Shown: piece by piece, positions 20,306 to 32,700 of the stretch
How positions within the stretch are numbered: position 1 is the first letter of the stretch
How the letters are laid out: the number at the start of each line of letters is the position of its first letter
NCBI GenBank assembly: GCA_964059195.1
Contig: CAXKWD010000011.1
Coordinates: 9,502,366-9,566,365, forward strand
Direction: 5' to 3'
Source of the DNA: Ectobius pallidus
Taxonomy: Eukaryota; Arthropoda; Insecta; Blattodea; Ectobiidae
DNA length: 64,000 bases
The notes under the pieces: model-generated
Databases searched by the model: none
The model's input: only the letters and a program-made list of their open reading frames with translations
Told to the model about the DNA's origin: nothing
Program-made: the position numbers and the translations under genes

Positions 20306-21317
20306 TTGTAAATTTTGTAAAGTATGGACAACCAAAGTTTTGTCAACTCACTGCAAAGCCTGTGAACTGTGGGAATGCAAAGAAATTCACCAGAGCATGC
20401 AGAATGGTTGGAGGAACACGAAGGTAAATGTTCCATCAACCATAAAGTTCAGGGAATGAATAATAATCATAATAGTTTTTATTGTCATTAAGTCATTTTG
20501 ATGACAGACGTCAACTTATTCTATCACAGATAAAATTATGTACACATAGTACTAAAGTACACTGTACAATAAACTGATTCCTGTAATTGGAAACTTGCCA
20601 ATAATTTATGCTCTATAATCTCATAGCTGTTGTCTGATTTTGCAAATCTATGATGATGTGTATATATTTGTCTACATTTCTTGCGTTGTAAGAGTGTGTG
20701 TTATCTCTGAATTGTAAAAGTGGCAACTCTTTCTGTATGTGAATTATACATAGTAAAAACCCCAAGTGAAATTAGAAAAAAATCGAATTAACCAAAACTG
20801 TGACTTTTAAAATGAAAATGCCGTAAAAATGTTAAAAATAAACTCATTGCAATAAATAATAATTGTTGTATAGTGAATCTTACCTTAATGACTGCCATCC
20901 TGTTGTTAGGATGTTAAATGAAACCATTTTTTTCCACACTAAAGCTGTAACCCTAAATTTAATAAAGGAACTGGTGTATGCTCCACACTTTGACATTTTC
21001 AAACACAGTCACACTTTGAGGATAGAATGAACACTAACATTTTCACAGAAGTGTTGAATCCCTCCAAGACTGTAGGGAGGGGGTGAACTTCACATTCCAT
21101 TGAACATCTATTCAGCAGGAGGAAGATAGCGGTTGTTAAAAATACACTTTAGTACAGTACCTGCTAGGGACTAGGGTTCTTCAGCGAAATAGAGAATTCT
21201 TGTGGAATTCCTGGAAGCAATGAACATTTCAAGGGGAATGAGTATTTATTCGAATTATACAATATTTTGAATTATCCAACGTCAAATTAACCAAATTCGA
21301 CTGTATTGTATATAAAT
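20306..21317. other. AT-rich spacer, no gene recognised
   Basis: No coding signal. Words such as TCGAATTAACCAA (20785) and AAATTAACCAAATTCGA (about 21284-21300) could be ends of a decayed pogo/Tigger-type MITE, but the orientation match is weak. Confidence 0.35.
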
Positions 21318-22880
21318 TTATTAGTCATAATTTTATGTTGAGATAATAAAGGTCTACAGTGAGCCATGTATGAAGATCCAGTAATTATCCTAATGGGCTT
21401 CTTTTGCAGTCACAGAATAACACTCTTGTAACTGGAGTTACCCCACGGAATAATGCCTAAAAAGCTTTGGAAAAATAAGAAACTCTAATGTAATTGTCAG
21501 GTATATAGCCTACTTCCTGAGACTCCTTAACAGATAAATAACCCTAGACATTTTACTGCTAATACATCTTATATGTTGTTTCCAAGACAATTTACCATCC
21601 ACGTACACACCCTACAACTTGATGCTAAGAGGTTCGTCAGGGGAAACTTTATCTTTTCAATTAAAAATTATTTGCTGGGTTTTAGCTTCGTTGAGCAGGA
21701 AACCATTAATCCTGAACCAGAGTGATGCCCGTGTTGTAGTTTCATTTACAAGTATTTTTAAGGCATTGATAGCCTTACTAGTGTGTCCCACGCAAGAGTT
21801 GGCCAATGACGCGGGTTCGTGCGGCGCGGCGGGCACAGCTCCAACTCCCGAGCGATCGGGTGAAATATCTACGCTAATAATGCCGCGATGGGTGAAACGA
21901 TTCAGGTTCTCACATTTATAGTTAAAACTACAATGAAAATAACCATGTACCTCATCGCAAGAGATGTTGGAATTGTTCTCCTCTTGCATCCACACAATAC
22001 TGGCACCTTTTTAGCAAATTTTCTTTCACGCGGATAAGTTCAGCTTCCGAGACAGAGTTCATTTCTCTTGTGATAGGCCTACGTGATATTGTCTTTAAGT
22101 TCTTCTAACAGTATGTGAATATTATTCACGGGGAAAGTTGAAAAATAAAGTGTAGGCCTATAGGTCAATTTCCTATACATTAGAAGAACTTAAAGACAAT
22201 ATCACAAGTGAAATTAACTTTATCTCGGAAGCTGAACTTATGTTAGAGGAGAACATTTCCAACATATCTTGTGATGAGGTATGTGTTTATTTTCTTTGTA
22301 ATTTTAACTGTAAATGTGAGAACCTGAATCGTTACACTCATCGCGGCATTATTAGCGTAGATATTTCACCCGATCGCTCGGGAGTTGGAGCTGTGCCCGC
22401 CGCGCCGCAGGAAGCCGCGTCATTGGCCAACTCTTGCGTGGGACACACTGTAGAATGAAGGAAAGTCGTGTCATCTGTGTACATCACTGTATGGGAGCTT
22501 AAAAAGGATGCCAATTCATTTATCATTATTAGACATAGTAAAGAACCCAACACAGATCCCTGCGGGACACCTATCTTGATATTTTTTTTTTTGAGCTGAA
22601 TTTCTCCCTTTTAACACACACAATTACTATCTCTAGATAAGATTTCACAAATTTTAGGCTGTTGTGAACCCCGTAAAAATTAAGTTTGTTTAAGACTGCT
22701 GCATGTTCTACACAGTCGGAGGCTTTGCTAAGGTCACACAATGTGGCCTGAGTAAGACCCTTGTCCTCAAACACTTGAAGAAAATATTTAACCAACGCAT
22801 CTATGCAGTGAAGGAAGTGAGAAAAATTCAGAGGCAGTGTATCTGTATCTGGTACCAGGTGGGGCGAAGGGGCCTCCAAT
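21318..22880 (-). pseudogene. CR1/Jockey-like LINE RT remnant, interrupted
   Basis: On the minus strand: TQATLCDLSKASDCVEHAAV (about 22700-22760), KLNFYGVHNSLKFVKSYL, then GSLLCLIMIN and YTDDTTFLHST (about 22460-22550; the usual YADDT has become YTDDT). After the inserted palindrome come SKAINALK, INGFLLNEAKTQ, KLQGVYVDGKLSWKQHI and near 21370 KKPIRIITGSSYMAHCRPL. This is the RT palm to C-terminal region of a CR1/Jockey-type ORF2, with stops and shifts. Its upstream end fades near the hAT MITE at 22881. Confidence 0.85.
21783..22446. mobile_element. 664-bp palindromic MITE, CpG-rich ends
   Basis: The ends GTGTCCCACGCAAGAGTTGG (left) and CCAACTCTTGCGTGGGACAC (right) are perfect mirrors, and arm similarity runs to about 22107 on the left and 22180 on the right, leaving a ~70-bp loop. 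The arms carry GAGCGATCGGGTGAAAT and GCGCGGCGGGCACAGCTCC, unusually CpG-rich for this window. The left arm has about 50 extra bases. It splits the RT of the minus-strand LINE exactly between FLHST and SKAIN. Flanking ACTAGT/ACAGT may be an eroded target duplication. Confidence 0.85.
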
Positions 22881-23192
22881 CATAGGCGTACCGAGGGGGG
22901 GGTTTTGGGGGTTTGAACCCCCCCCCCCATTGATTAAAAAAGGAAAATTGTATAATTTTTTTAAATCTGCCCATAAATTACTTAATACAAGTATAAAGCG
23001 TGGGAAGCTTAAAACTCGTTATTTTGCGTCTTAATTTTTAAAATTTTCCAGGGGGGACCCCCGGAAGCTTAAAACTCGTTATTTTGCATCTTAATTTTTT
23101 AAATTTTCCGGGGGAGGGCCCCCGGACCCCCTCTCCAGACCCCGCAGATGATATAACCCCCCCCCCATATGGTCGGCCTGGTTACGCCTATG
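22881..23192 (+). mobile_element. hAT-type MITE family A, copy 1
   Basis: Ends CATAGGCGTACCGAGG and GGTTACGCCTATG, with a perfect 8-bp duplication CCTCCAAT at 22873-22880 and 23193-23200. The interior contains two tandem GGAAGCTTAAAACTCGTTATTTTGC units and C-runs. Non-coding. The 8-bp duplication and CA..TG ends suit hAT. Confidence 0.9.
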
Positions 23193-23200
23193 CCTCCAAT

Positions 23201-23690
23201 GGAGGTTTCATTACCTATACTAATTTTGATATGCTTATTTTCCGAGAGAGGGTAGAGGGACAGGTGGTAAGAGAGCACATTCCTTATGTGATATGCAGGT
23301 TATGTGATATCCACTTGGTGTTTTTAATTAACTTCCTTCATGAGTAACCAACCCTACTTTATAGATAATTGCCAAGTAGGAGCAGAACATCTTGTACTGT
23401 CGATTGACAGACCTTTATTTATTTCACATCACGGAAACCATGAATAACAGCAGTGGGTGTCGGCATGCTTACCACATGCCCTAAATCCTGCCATCTATGG
23501 TAGATGAGCAGCGGTCGGGTGCTAGGCCAGGGATGTAGAGCCATTGGGTTTAGTTAATTTACTTTAATAAAGATATTTTGAAAATATTTAAGACCTATTT
23601 AAACAATATAAAATTAACAACATTTTGTTACCGAGAAATCTAGTGGTGTCATTAAGATGGCAACAAAGACCATTGCAAGTTATAGTGACA
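23201..23690. other. Spacer without recognised gene
   Basis: Mixed sequence; nothing that I can identify on either strand. Confidence 0.35.
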
Positions 23691-23699
23691 ATGGCTACC

Positions 23700-24080
23700 G
23701 ATGAAAGCGTATGAGTTGGTGAATAATCATGTTATGTTGTTACGAGATATTATCACATACAAGACCGACAATGCCAAATCATACTATATCAAATGTCGGA
23801 CATATTTGAAGCCAAAAAAGCATATAACTTTAATAGTACTGAAAATTCTACTAACAAATGTTAAACTGCATGGAACTTAATAAATAGTATTGCTAAAGAC
23901 ACAGAAAAATAATCACTCAGAAATATATATATTTGTGGAAGTTATCAGGGAAACGGCTGTTCAGTGCATGAAACGATAACTACCCGTAACTGTAACAGTT
24001 TCATTAATTTTGAAAATAGTAAGCAATTGTAGAAATGGTCAATAAAGAGTGTGTCAGATTGCAAGACACTAGAGCAATTC
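23700..24080 (+). pseudogene. Possible LINE ORF2 linker remnant
   Basis: With frameshifts, the plus strand gives YKTDNAKSYYIKCR and TAWNLINSIAKDTEK, close to the region between endonuclease and RT of CR1-type LINEs, where a K-x-x-WNLIN motif is common. Weak on its own. Confidence 0.35.
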
Positions 24081-25430
24081 GTTGCTGAGGAAAAAAATTA
24101 TGAAATTCACACATTTCTCACCAATGAATTTCATCGAAAGCTGTGTCCCCCCCTTAAAATGGTTAGTTGTTAAAAAGCTGGCCTCGAGGCACATTTCACG
24201 ATTTGAGTGCGTCGCCCGGGGGGGGGGGGCAACCTCAGATTCCAGTTCTATGGACCAAAAACTCCCACATAATGAGTTTCCAAATAGGTAAATATTATCC
24301 CATTTAGGCCTACATACATGAACCCCCTTCCGTCTACCTATGTATATGTATAATAATGTATAATAAATGAATCAAGCAGACCGGGCTAGCAAAATCGAAA
24401 CTATCGACAATTTGATGCGTTATGTTAAAAAAATATATATAGGGCCTATATATTTCCGCGATGCACTTCTTTTCCACTTGCTATGACAAGGCCACTAGCA
24501 ATTAATTTCACAATTGAAATGTACGGTATCAGCGAAAACTGAGGCTTCTGTATAGCTAAAAATCACGTTTTCTGCTAGTTTTTCACTCATAACTCGCGAA
24601 CGAAAGCTGAAATTTAAATATAATCCGGCTTCGAAGTACATGTTGAAAATTGTGCAGATCTCTGCATTCCGTAGCTTTTGCTGGGAATCACACACAGACA
24701 GACAGAAAGACAAACGCTTCCTCGTATTAAGACACTATCCGTTCGTATTGAATTGTAGCCCTAAAATACTATAGACAAAATTAGAGCTAAACTAAATAAA
24801 GATTCGATAATTATTCAATAATAATATTAAGAAAGCTTAAAGTATCTTGTCCGCTATTTTTTAAAGTACTAGGTAAATTTAGTTCTACTTGATACGTTAA
24901 CGAAAGGTTATTTCCAAAGAGTTGAAAACTTTTTCGTTCGAATTGCTTTTTTCAGAAAAGTTTTTCGGTACACATCTTGTATTTCTATATTTTAGGTTTT
25001 TAAAATACAAGTTAAAATAGCACAACAATAAGAAAGTACAGTTTTATCTCGTGTTGTATAGGCCTAAACGTATTTAAAAAAACGTGAATTTCTTTGAGAT
25101 ATTACAATGAACTTACAATTTAAAAATTCTCGTTTTGCGCTATACTTTTATAAAATGCAAATAGAATGTAGCTTAAAATAAGAGTGTTTCACATTCTTTT
25201 GAGAGGGCTTGCATAATGTACCGTTATCTCATAGTTCTAAAGTACCAATGGACCGTAAATGTAAAATTTCTTAAGGGTACGACTTTGCATGTCGTGTGTT
25301 CGAAACGAGGACCATTTGATTGCAAGTTCTTCCACGAGGTTTTGTATGGATTTGTGATAATGCAGAAGATACCACGACCTTTGAACTTAGTAGAACATGA
25401 GCGGAATATTGTAAGTTTCCAAGTCTCCCT
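24081..25430. other. Non-coding stretch with short repeat ends
   Basis: No gene recognised. Around 24480-24725 the text TCACTCATAACTCGCGAACG...CACACAGACAGACAGA resembles the ACAGACAG-bearing repeat at 61.8 kb, a common low-copy-style repeat end in insect DNA. Confidence 0.35.
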
Positions 25431-25690
25431 ACCCTTGGCCGAGTGGTTAGCGTCGCGAGTGATTTAGCTAGCTTAGATGCGGGCGTTGTAGGTTCGAATC
25501 TAGGTCGATCCACTCGGTCAGTTTAACATTCCTCTCAAACTCCCTTCCACGTACTAATATACTAATATTAGAGTCGCATTAGGTAGGTTAATCTGGGCAA
25601 TTAAGCCCCAGGGTACAGAGAAGGAGTTCAAACAGGGCCACTGCACACACACTTCTCCCTGTTTGAACTCCTTCTCTGAACCCGATTTTG
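25431..25690 (+). mobile_element. tRNA-like SINE with a 22-bp hairpin tail
   Basis: CTTGGCCGAGTGGTTAGCGT (about 25434-25453) and GGTTCGAATCT (25491-25501) are A- and B-box-like, resembling a Leu/Ser tRNA head. The tail contains a perfect hairpin: CAGAGAAGGAGTTCAAACAG at 25616 pairs with CTGTTTGAACTCCTTCTCTG ending at 25678, with a loop of about 19 bases. Whether the hairpin belongs to the SINE is uncertain. Confidence 0.65.
25616..25678. repeat. Perfect hairpin, 22-bp stem
   Basis: Arms 25616-25637 and 25657-25678 are exact complements around a CA-rich loop. Confidence 0.9.
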
Positions 25691-26757
25691 ATAATTTTCT
25701 TGGCATACATAAAATAATATTTAATTAAGGTGAAGTGTGTGAATATGAAAATGACTTGATTTTGATAACATTATTGCAAATCTGTTAAATATTCCTTATA
25801 AAATTTAAGATAAAAAGAATTAATTTATTTTTTCATTAATTTATTTAGCCTAGTAGGGTTAAGACCATAAGGTCGTCTCTTCACCTCTAAACTACAATTA
25901 AAAAAATATATATATTACACTAAAGTTGTGATATGAAATTACAATAATAGTAATAATAATAATAATTAAAATGGAATATAGCCTTAAAACATTTTTAGAT
26001 TCCTTAACCTATTAGAGCCAATTCTCATATATGTACAAAGTGATAAAGGTAAGCCTGAGAGAATTAATTATAACATTAAAATAAATGGTTTAATGCATCT
26101 GACAGAATACTTTTTTAAATGTTTACTGATAATAAAAAATATAAATAGCCTATATGCCTATTAGATCTCGCAAAGTCAAAATTATGAATTAAATTTTAAT
26201 TTTACCTGTAAATATACGAAGTTTTAACCACACACGTTTTTAGTAATTTATATACTTTCATTTAATTTATAATAGAACTCATATATCATACATATTCTTC
26301 CTCAATACGAGAAAGAAAAAAAATAATTACACGAGGGTATTTTTAGTCTGAAGACATTTAGGTAAAATCCTAAAACAAAGAAAGGTAGATTTCCAACTGA
26401 GTGTGATAAGAATGACAGAATTTAAAAATTTAAAATGGTATAATATTTATAGGTAATGAAAACATAATATGTAGATAAAACAATTAAGACTAACAGCAAA
26501 ATGGAGTCCCAAATGTGAACACAATCGTGAATTACCATTATCACGTTGTTTTATAGTGACTTTTATTGAGTAATATCCAGAAATTTTTTCATGAACCTAT
26601 TGATTGTGAAAACAACGGGTTATAGTTTTAGAGTTACACTGAAACACTAAACAGACAATCCGGTTGTAACAGAGGTTACACATTTACTGAAAGGGATATA
26701 ATTTCAAAGACTTTTTTTTTTATACAGTTTTGTAATATTGGTCAATGATAATTAGGG
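25691..26757. other. AT-rich intergenic, no feature recognised
   Basis: Only an (AAT)n run near 25950 and poly-A/T stretches. Confidence 0.4.
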
Positions 26758-27324
26758 CAAGGCATTTGATGATTTTGCATCTTCTTTATATGAAGGTTAA
26801 AAGAATGTTCTAATATATATAAATGTGTATCATGAAATAATGGATTAAATAAGGGCAATTTGTTTTCTCAATATTTTGCTTTATTCTGCATTTTCGTAAT
26901 TTTCAAGGGATAGGTTTGGCAATTTTTAGGTCATTTTCGGCAGTTTTAGGTCATTTTCAGCAGTTTGTCTTGTAGCAATAAAGATTTTGTTCTTTCTTTT
27001 TAAATGGCACATATTTGCTAGGGGCAATTTGATGGGCATGCCAGTTCAGAAAGAATTTCTTTTTCAATTAAGGGTGTCCAAGTAGTATAAATTTACTTAC
27101 TTCTTTAGTAACAAACTAAGTGTGTTTTATAATGTAAATTCATATATAATGCGTCATAAACTGTATTTAGCAATTCATTACTTAAGAAAAACTAATTATA
27201 CTCGTAAGTAATAATGGTAAATTTATTGGTCATTTTTTAAGATAAAGGGTCATTTTTTCACTATTTTTAGGTCATAAATGCATTTTTTTTTTCTCACTAT
27301 TTTATGGTCATTAAATGCCTTGCT
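26758..27324. mobile_element. Probable hAT-type non-autonomous element
   Basis: GCAAGGCATTTGATGATTTTG at the left is mirrored by GGTCATTAAATGCCTTGC at the right, and the interior repeats TTTTAGGTCATTTT several times near both ends, as subterminal motifs often do. Flanks do not give an exact 8-bp duplication. No ORF. Confidence 0.6.
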
Positions 27325-28501
27325 GTAATAATAAGCATACATCTAAGCACATACACTAAAAAATTGCATGTAAAAGTAGACAAGTTCTATAGAGAAAGTG
27401 GAACATGTAATGCTGTAACGGAGGTAGATTTTCTGGGAACAAATTTTTGATGTCATAACTCTGGTTCCTTGTGCCATAAAAATATTTTTTGTTTTTTATG
27501 TATTTTCATTATAAAGTCATATTACATGCTCAAACAGCTAATTTATAGGAAACATTAAAATTCAATTATTCATTTAATTTTTTTTTCCTGTAATGGAGAA
27601 TACAAGTAAGATCATTGGTAATTTAACTTGTTTTGGGAGAGTTGGGCCTATGTTATTCTTACAGACAATAACATTATAGGCAGTACGTGTATTATTAATT
27701 ATACTGTAGTATACATGGTATATCTTAATATAAGTTACTTGTGTATTAAGAGCACACTAAAATGTTACCTCATACAAAACACAGCTTACACTTTCAGGTG
27801 GTAAGATTTTGTCCATTTTTTCAACTTTGATGAAACCAGAATGTGAATGCCATATTTTCAAAATTATGGCATAATCCCAACATTTATTGGGGAGTAGCTG
27901 AGCTGTTTCTTTGGCATTGGTTTGCGACAGAAAATAGCACATTGACAGTTTATGACAGCATTGAAGTTACTGATAAATTTTCTGTGACAAGTGTGCAAAA
28001 AATAAAATTGTTCTCTTCAAAGGTCATGGAGAGAGATCAGCACCACTACTTTTACATGTAAATTTATCTTTGCATTTTTAAAAATTATTATAGAGGGTAT
28101 ATTGAATTACAAAATAATAAATTTTGACACTTGCCAAATATTTTTTCAACTACATTATGATTTTTGATCGATTTTAACTAATTTCTTGTTTAACATTTTA
28201 TTTGTACCGGTGCAAAGATTTCCAGCTGTATTAAAAAAAGTCGAAATTGAGCTCTGTAAAAATTGGGCGAAGGGCGATTGATTTTTCATTGGGGGGGGAG
28301 GGGTAATACGCCATAGCCTTAAGAGGGAATGGGCACCACTGCATTAGTCCATACATAGAAAACGATAGAATGCCCATTTTTTGTAATTCAGCATTTGACA
28401 GTATGGTGGACACTGAACTTCTATATGCATAATAAGGCAACTTTGACATTTGCGTAAGATTGTGAATATACGCGACGAACTGGATAATATGTTATTAGGA
28501 T
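27325..28501. other. AT-rich intergenic
   Basis: No gene recognised on either strand; short open frames look random. Confidence 0.4.
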
Positions 28502-28509
28502 CATGCATG

Positions 28510-29189
28510 CAGGGCCGTAGCAAGGTCCTTCTGCACCCTTGGGGAATTTGACAAATCTGCGCCCTCCAATACTGGGGGGGGGGGGGGGTCTGAACAATTT
28601 TTTTAAATTTCTGTAAAATTTTTTATTATTTTAATATAAAAACACTGTTATTATCAAAGAAACCTAGACCTCAATTTGAAAATGTTGGATTTTCAAGGTA
28701 CTAAAACCTTATTTTCAGACGATTGAACTACTTAAAAAAGAATTAAATAATAAAACCTAGTATCAGAAGTAAATTACATAATAAGCCTGAGGCCTACTAA
28801 AATGTTTAACACATTAATATAGGTAAAAGTATTTTTTTCGAATAGTTGAACCACTTTCATCTCAATAATAACGTACATTTTAATTTTTATTTTTATATCT
28901 TTTCATACTGTTCATGATTTATGTTATCATACCCGGTCAATAAAAAACGTGTTAATTAAAGAACGTTGCATGACTGCTTTTTGTTTGTAGACAATCGGCA
29001 TAATACTACAGATAGTTCACGTGCAGTAATTTTATAACTTAATAACCTGAAAAATTTCTTCCACTAACGTGGAATTTTTATTGCTTGATAAATTGCACTA
29101 CTCTAAAAAAAGGCGGGATTTTTCATGGTTAATTTTGCGCCCTCTCTGTACCTGCGCCCTTGGCGGGGGCCCATCTCGCCACCGCCCTG
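28510..29189. mobile_element. hAT-type MITE family B (680 bp)
   Basis: Ends CAGGGCCGTAGCAAGG and CTCGCCACCGCCCTG (imperfect mirrors), flanked by the perfect 8-bp duplication CATGCATG at 28502-28509 and 29190-29197. G-runs near the left end and GCGCCCTCTCTGTACCTGCG near the right. Non-coding. Confidence 0.85.
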
Positions 29190-29197
29190 CATGCATG

Positions 29198-29661
29198 GAG
29201 ATTGCAAGACTGGAACTGCAGCAATGGAAACTTACTGCCCGCCGCCGGTAGGCATGCAGCGGGGGTGAAGCGGGGAAACTTGATCACCGCGAGGTTTGCT
29301 TCTTACGTCAGAGCGTAGAAGATCGTTTTTAGACTTTGTGAGAGGCGGTTATGAAAGGGGATTATAACGCAGGGTGAATGTTACGAGGTATGTTTTCTGG
29401 AAGCTAATATTTCCTGTATTTCATTCTTTTACATTTTTGTTTCTTTATGTTAATATTTCTTCTTTAATTTTATAAATGTTTCCGTAGTCAAAATTTAATG
29501 TTTCGGTCTTATAAGTTAACGTCCAGACCTAGGATACCTTGTGGTGTCTATGAATTTGCGTGCTTGCAATATTATAAATTTCAATTATTAATTTCTAAAA
29601 ATATATTTTAAAGCAGAACAATCTTGAAGTATTGCTCAATAACCACAGATCTAATATATTG
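29198..29661. other. Spacer, no gene recognised
   Basis: A GC-richer patch at 29210-29350 precedes AT-rich DNA; no motif identified. Confidence 0.35.
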
Positions 29662-29669
29662 CTAACATG

Positions 29670-30053
29670 CAGAGGCGTAACGAGGGGGGTTTGAAACCCC
29701 CCCCCCCCCATTGATTAAAGAAAGGAAAATTGTATAATTTTTGTAAGTCTGTTTATAAATTACTTAATACGAGTATAAAGCGTGGGAAGCTTAAAACTCG
29801 TTACTGTGCAACTTAATTTTAAACATTTTCCGGGGGAGGACCCTGGAAGCTTAAAACTCGTTATTGTGCATCTTAATTTTTAAAACTTTCCGAGGGAGGA
29901 CCCCAGGAAGCTTAAAACTCGTTATTATGCATCTTAATTTTTAAAATTTTCCAGGGGAGGACCCCCCTCTCCCTGGAGGGTATTCCATACTCCCAGACCC
30001 TGCGGATGTTATAAACCCCCCCCCCCCATATGATCGGTCTGGTTACGCCTATG
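29670..30053 (+). mobile_element. hAT-type MITE family A, copy 2
   Basis: Starts CAGAGGCGTAACGAGG and ends GGTTACGCCTATG; the 8-bp duplication CTAACATG is perfect at 29662-29669 and 30054-30061. It has three tandem AAGCTTAAAACTCGTTA units, against two in copy 1. Confidence 0.9.
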
Positions 30054-30061
30054 CTAACATG

Positions 30062-30780
30062 ACCATTCTGCAGTATATTTCAAATGAAGATTAAGGGCTA
30101 AAAACGTGCATATTAATGAAAGTTTTACTGGCACTATTTACTGCGTTTGCATATAATCTATTTGTTAATAAAATATTGTAATTTAGCTTATTCAGCTCTT
30201 TTCTCATGGGATTTTGAAGTGTGCTATCCTTGGCTCTTTCCACCTATTTCATCTCTTTTATTGATGCTTGGTTTGGGCAATGCCTTAGAATTTTCATCAG
30301 ATGTAATACTAGTGTTCAGGCGTTCTATTACGCAGCAGTGAATACATCTTGTGTTAGCCCCAGTAGTAGTTTTAACTCCAAACACTAAAGCACATTAAAT
30401 CTGGGGGTATTTTTCAAGAAAATTGGGGAAAAATAGTTTTAGGTTGTGCACTAGGCTCCTCCCACCAACTCGAAAGCGACCCACCTGGGAAGGAGGGGTT
30501 TATGGTTTCAAATGTCGCCTACTAGATGTCTCACTATTTTAACTACTAGCAATGCCACCTATTGTGCAAAAGTTGAAACACTGAAAAGATTGAATACCGG
30601 TACTTTATTTTTCCCTTATTCTCTTATCTACCTTTTCCACCCTCTTCCTTTCTCTCACATTCTCCTCGCCCTGCCTACCTATTTGGGACCTATTCCTAAA
30701 TTTCGAATTGACTAGTATACAAAGGTGGAACCACTATGCCATGAGTGATTGCTGAGCAGTGAAGGGAAAATTCAGCTACA
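30062..30780. other. Spacer, no gene recognised
   Basis: Nothing identifiable. Confidence 0.35.
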
Positions 30781-30789
30781 GTTACAATT

Positions 30790-31430
30790 ACAGTTGTATA
30801 TTTTGGTAGCAAGATTTGCTAATTCCCATTACAATTTGTTATTTATACATATTCCTCTTTTCTCATCTAAGTTTCGTAACTGTCTTTGAACTTCTGAATA
30901 ATACTGTTTCTAAAACTATTAACCGATGTAGAGGTTCTTGTTTCAAAACTAAGTTTGTTGTATTTAGACACACTGTCATAAAATATTGATTTTGTTGCTT
31001 TTGCACTAGAAGGCCAACTCAAGAAGAAATTTGCTGCACCTCTTGTATTATGTTCATGTATATCTTGATTTTTTTTAAGCCAATTTTTCATAATACTTGG
31101 TAAAACATTATTTTCAATTTTATAAATAAACGTCATGGAGTCCAAATATACCTGATCACAAAAATATAGCATTTTCAGTTCTTTACACATATTTTTGACT
31201 GGTTCATCATAACACTTAGTCAAAACTGCACGCATCCCCTCGTTTATAATCACTTGGATTCTTCTTAGTGTCTCACTACTAGCTCTCACAAACAGTGTAC
31301 TACAATATTGCATATGTGGCCTAACTATTGTATCAAATAAGCACTTCTTAGTTTTTTTTTTTTGCAAACAGTATTGCATCTGCTTAAGTTTAGAAAGCTG
31401 AAATAGCAGTTTTTGTGCGAGGGTCATTTA
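30790..31430 (-). pseudogene. LINE ORF2 carboxy-terminal fragment (open)
   Basis: A 186-codon open frame (31427 to 30867) encodes the post-RT region of a CR1/Jockey-type ORF2: LFDTIVRPHMQYCSTLFV, LRRIQVIINEGMRAVL, KELKMLYFCDQVYLDSM and a basic end with VNSFRNSIIQKFKD. It starts abruptly near 31430, so the copy is 5'-truncated downstream of the catalytic core and cannot code for activity. Sequence after the stop ends in ACTGTAATTGTAACTGTAG-like repeats on the minus strand, a possible 3' tail (about 30775-30800). The intact frame suggests a young insertion. Confidence 0.8.
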
Positions 31431-31639
31431 TTATAATCCTGGAATATTATTTTGCCTCTGAATAGAGCCATTTTTGTGCAAGGGTCGTTTTCGCTGCATT
31501 AAGTAATCTTGTGGATGGTATACCATTAAAGTCTAAAACCCTTCGCTGTAAAATACGATCTCTAGGCAGTGGTGCGTGGATTGGCTAAGAAACCAAGGAA
31601 AGGAGGGGAAGCAAGCCAGCGGGCGAGAGTGGGTGGAAC

Positions 31640-31860
31640 TTTGCTGGTGCGCAACCTAAAGCTATCTTTTGCTGAAAATTGTATTGTATATGCTGACAGT
31701 AGAGAAAGTTATGAGAGATTGTCACATTAGAATCTTTCTTTGGTTTCAGTTGCCTTACCAATTCCTTCAGTTTGCGGATTAGTCATGAGGCTGTTGAAAC
31801 ATGGAACTTTGATGTCTTCCAGTCTGTCCAAGTCTTGAGGGTGTTAACAATTTTCAGGTA
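31640..31860 (+). other. Exon-like cassette A, copy 1
   Basis: TTTCTTTGGTTTCAG (acceptor-like, ending about 31749) precedes a 108-base block ending TTTTCAGGTAAC, a donor-like junction. One frame of the block is open: CLTNSFSLRISHEAVETWNF and on to LTIF. A diverged copy with the same upstream words lies at about 40618-41050. No protein family recognised. Confidence 0.45.
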
Positions 31861-32084
31861 ACATGCTTTATATTGTTAAATTTCTGTATACTGTAGTAGA
31901 GTGTGGATTTTATAGATTATTTAGCTCCTACGTCTTTCTTTGGATTTGGACCAATAACATGGAAGAGTCAGTCTGAAATCGACCAAACACAGACCTGAGT
32001 CAGTCAATATTTTTTGAATTTCGAATGAGCATTAGAACCCTGTATGCCTACTCGATACTGGAATATAATAAGATTAGAGGAAGT

Positions 32085-32245
32085 TATGCGTGTGTTTCAC
32101 ATAAGATATTTTTCTTTGGTTGCAGTTTCTGCACTGCTCCGTGGATATTGCGATGCTGAGGAAAGCAGTGTTGTAGCACCATGGACTTGACAACTTTTCG
32201 CCTATGGAGTCTGATGTACTTCGTAATGTTAAAGTATCTTGAACA
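32085..32245 (+). other. Exon-like cassette B, copy 1
   Basis: ATTTTTCTTTGGTTGCAG (acceptor-like), then TTTCTGCACTGCTCCGTGGA and a block ending AATGTTAAAGTATCTTGAAC. The frame FLHCSVDIAMLRKAVL ends in a stop. Copies at 32545 and 38060. Confidence 0.45.
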
Positions 32246-32544
32246 CACATATAAATTTGTCTTGCATTGTTTTAAGTGAATGTTTGATGTATAGGGTTTA
32301 ATTTAATTTAACGTAACGTCAGTTGATTATTTTATTTTTGTTATATTTCAGTGAGTTTTCCTTCATATGGGAGTTTCACGCTTAAATTCTCGCAGTGCTG
32401 ACTTTGGAAAAGTTAGCTTCTAGTCCTGCACTTGAGTCTTCAGAAGTACAACCTGGAGCTCTTCTGAGAGAAGGTAATATTGCTTGTGTGAATGTACTGT
32501 ATGCTGGATTATACTGAGTGTAGATGATATGTGTTTCTAATCAG

Positions 32545-32700
32545 TTTTTCCCCCCTTTGGTTGCAGTTTCTACACCGCTCTGTGGATATTGTGATGTTGA
32601 AAACATACTTCACTGTTGGCAGCAATGTGATACCAGTTGTCTAATTCATTGGCATAGCGTTCAACCATGGGGTCCAATATGCTTTGTAATCCTAGGAAGT
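32545..32700 (+). other. Exon-like cassette B, copy 2
   Basis: CCCTTTGGTTGCAG then TTTCTACACCGCTCTGTGGA; similarity to copy 1 fades after about 60 bases. Tandem to copy 1 at a distance of about 435 bp. Confidence 0.4.

Noticed and set aside
20745..21312. A pogo/Tigger MITE with AATTAACCAA ends
   Set aside because: The two ends are in the same rather than opposite orientation for most of the match, so evidence is too weak.
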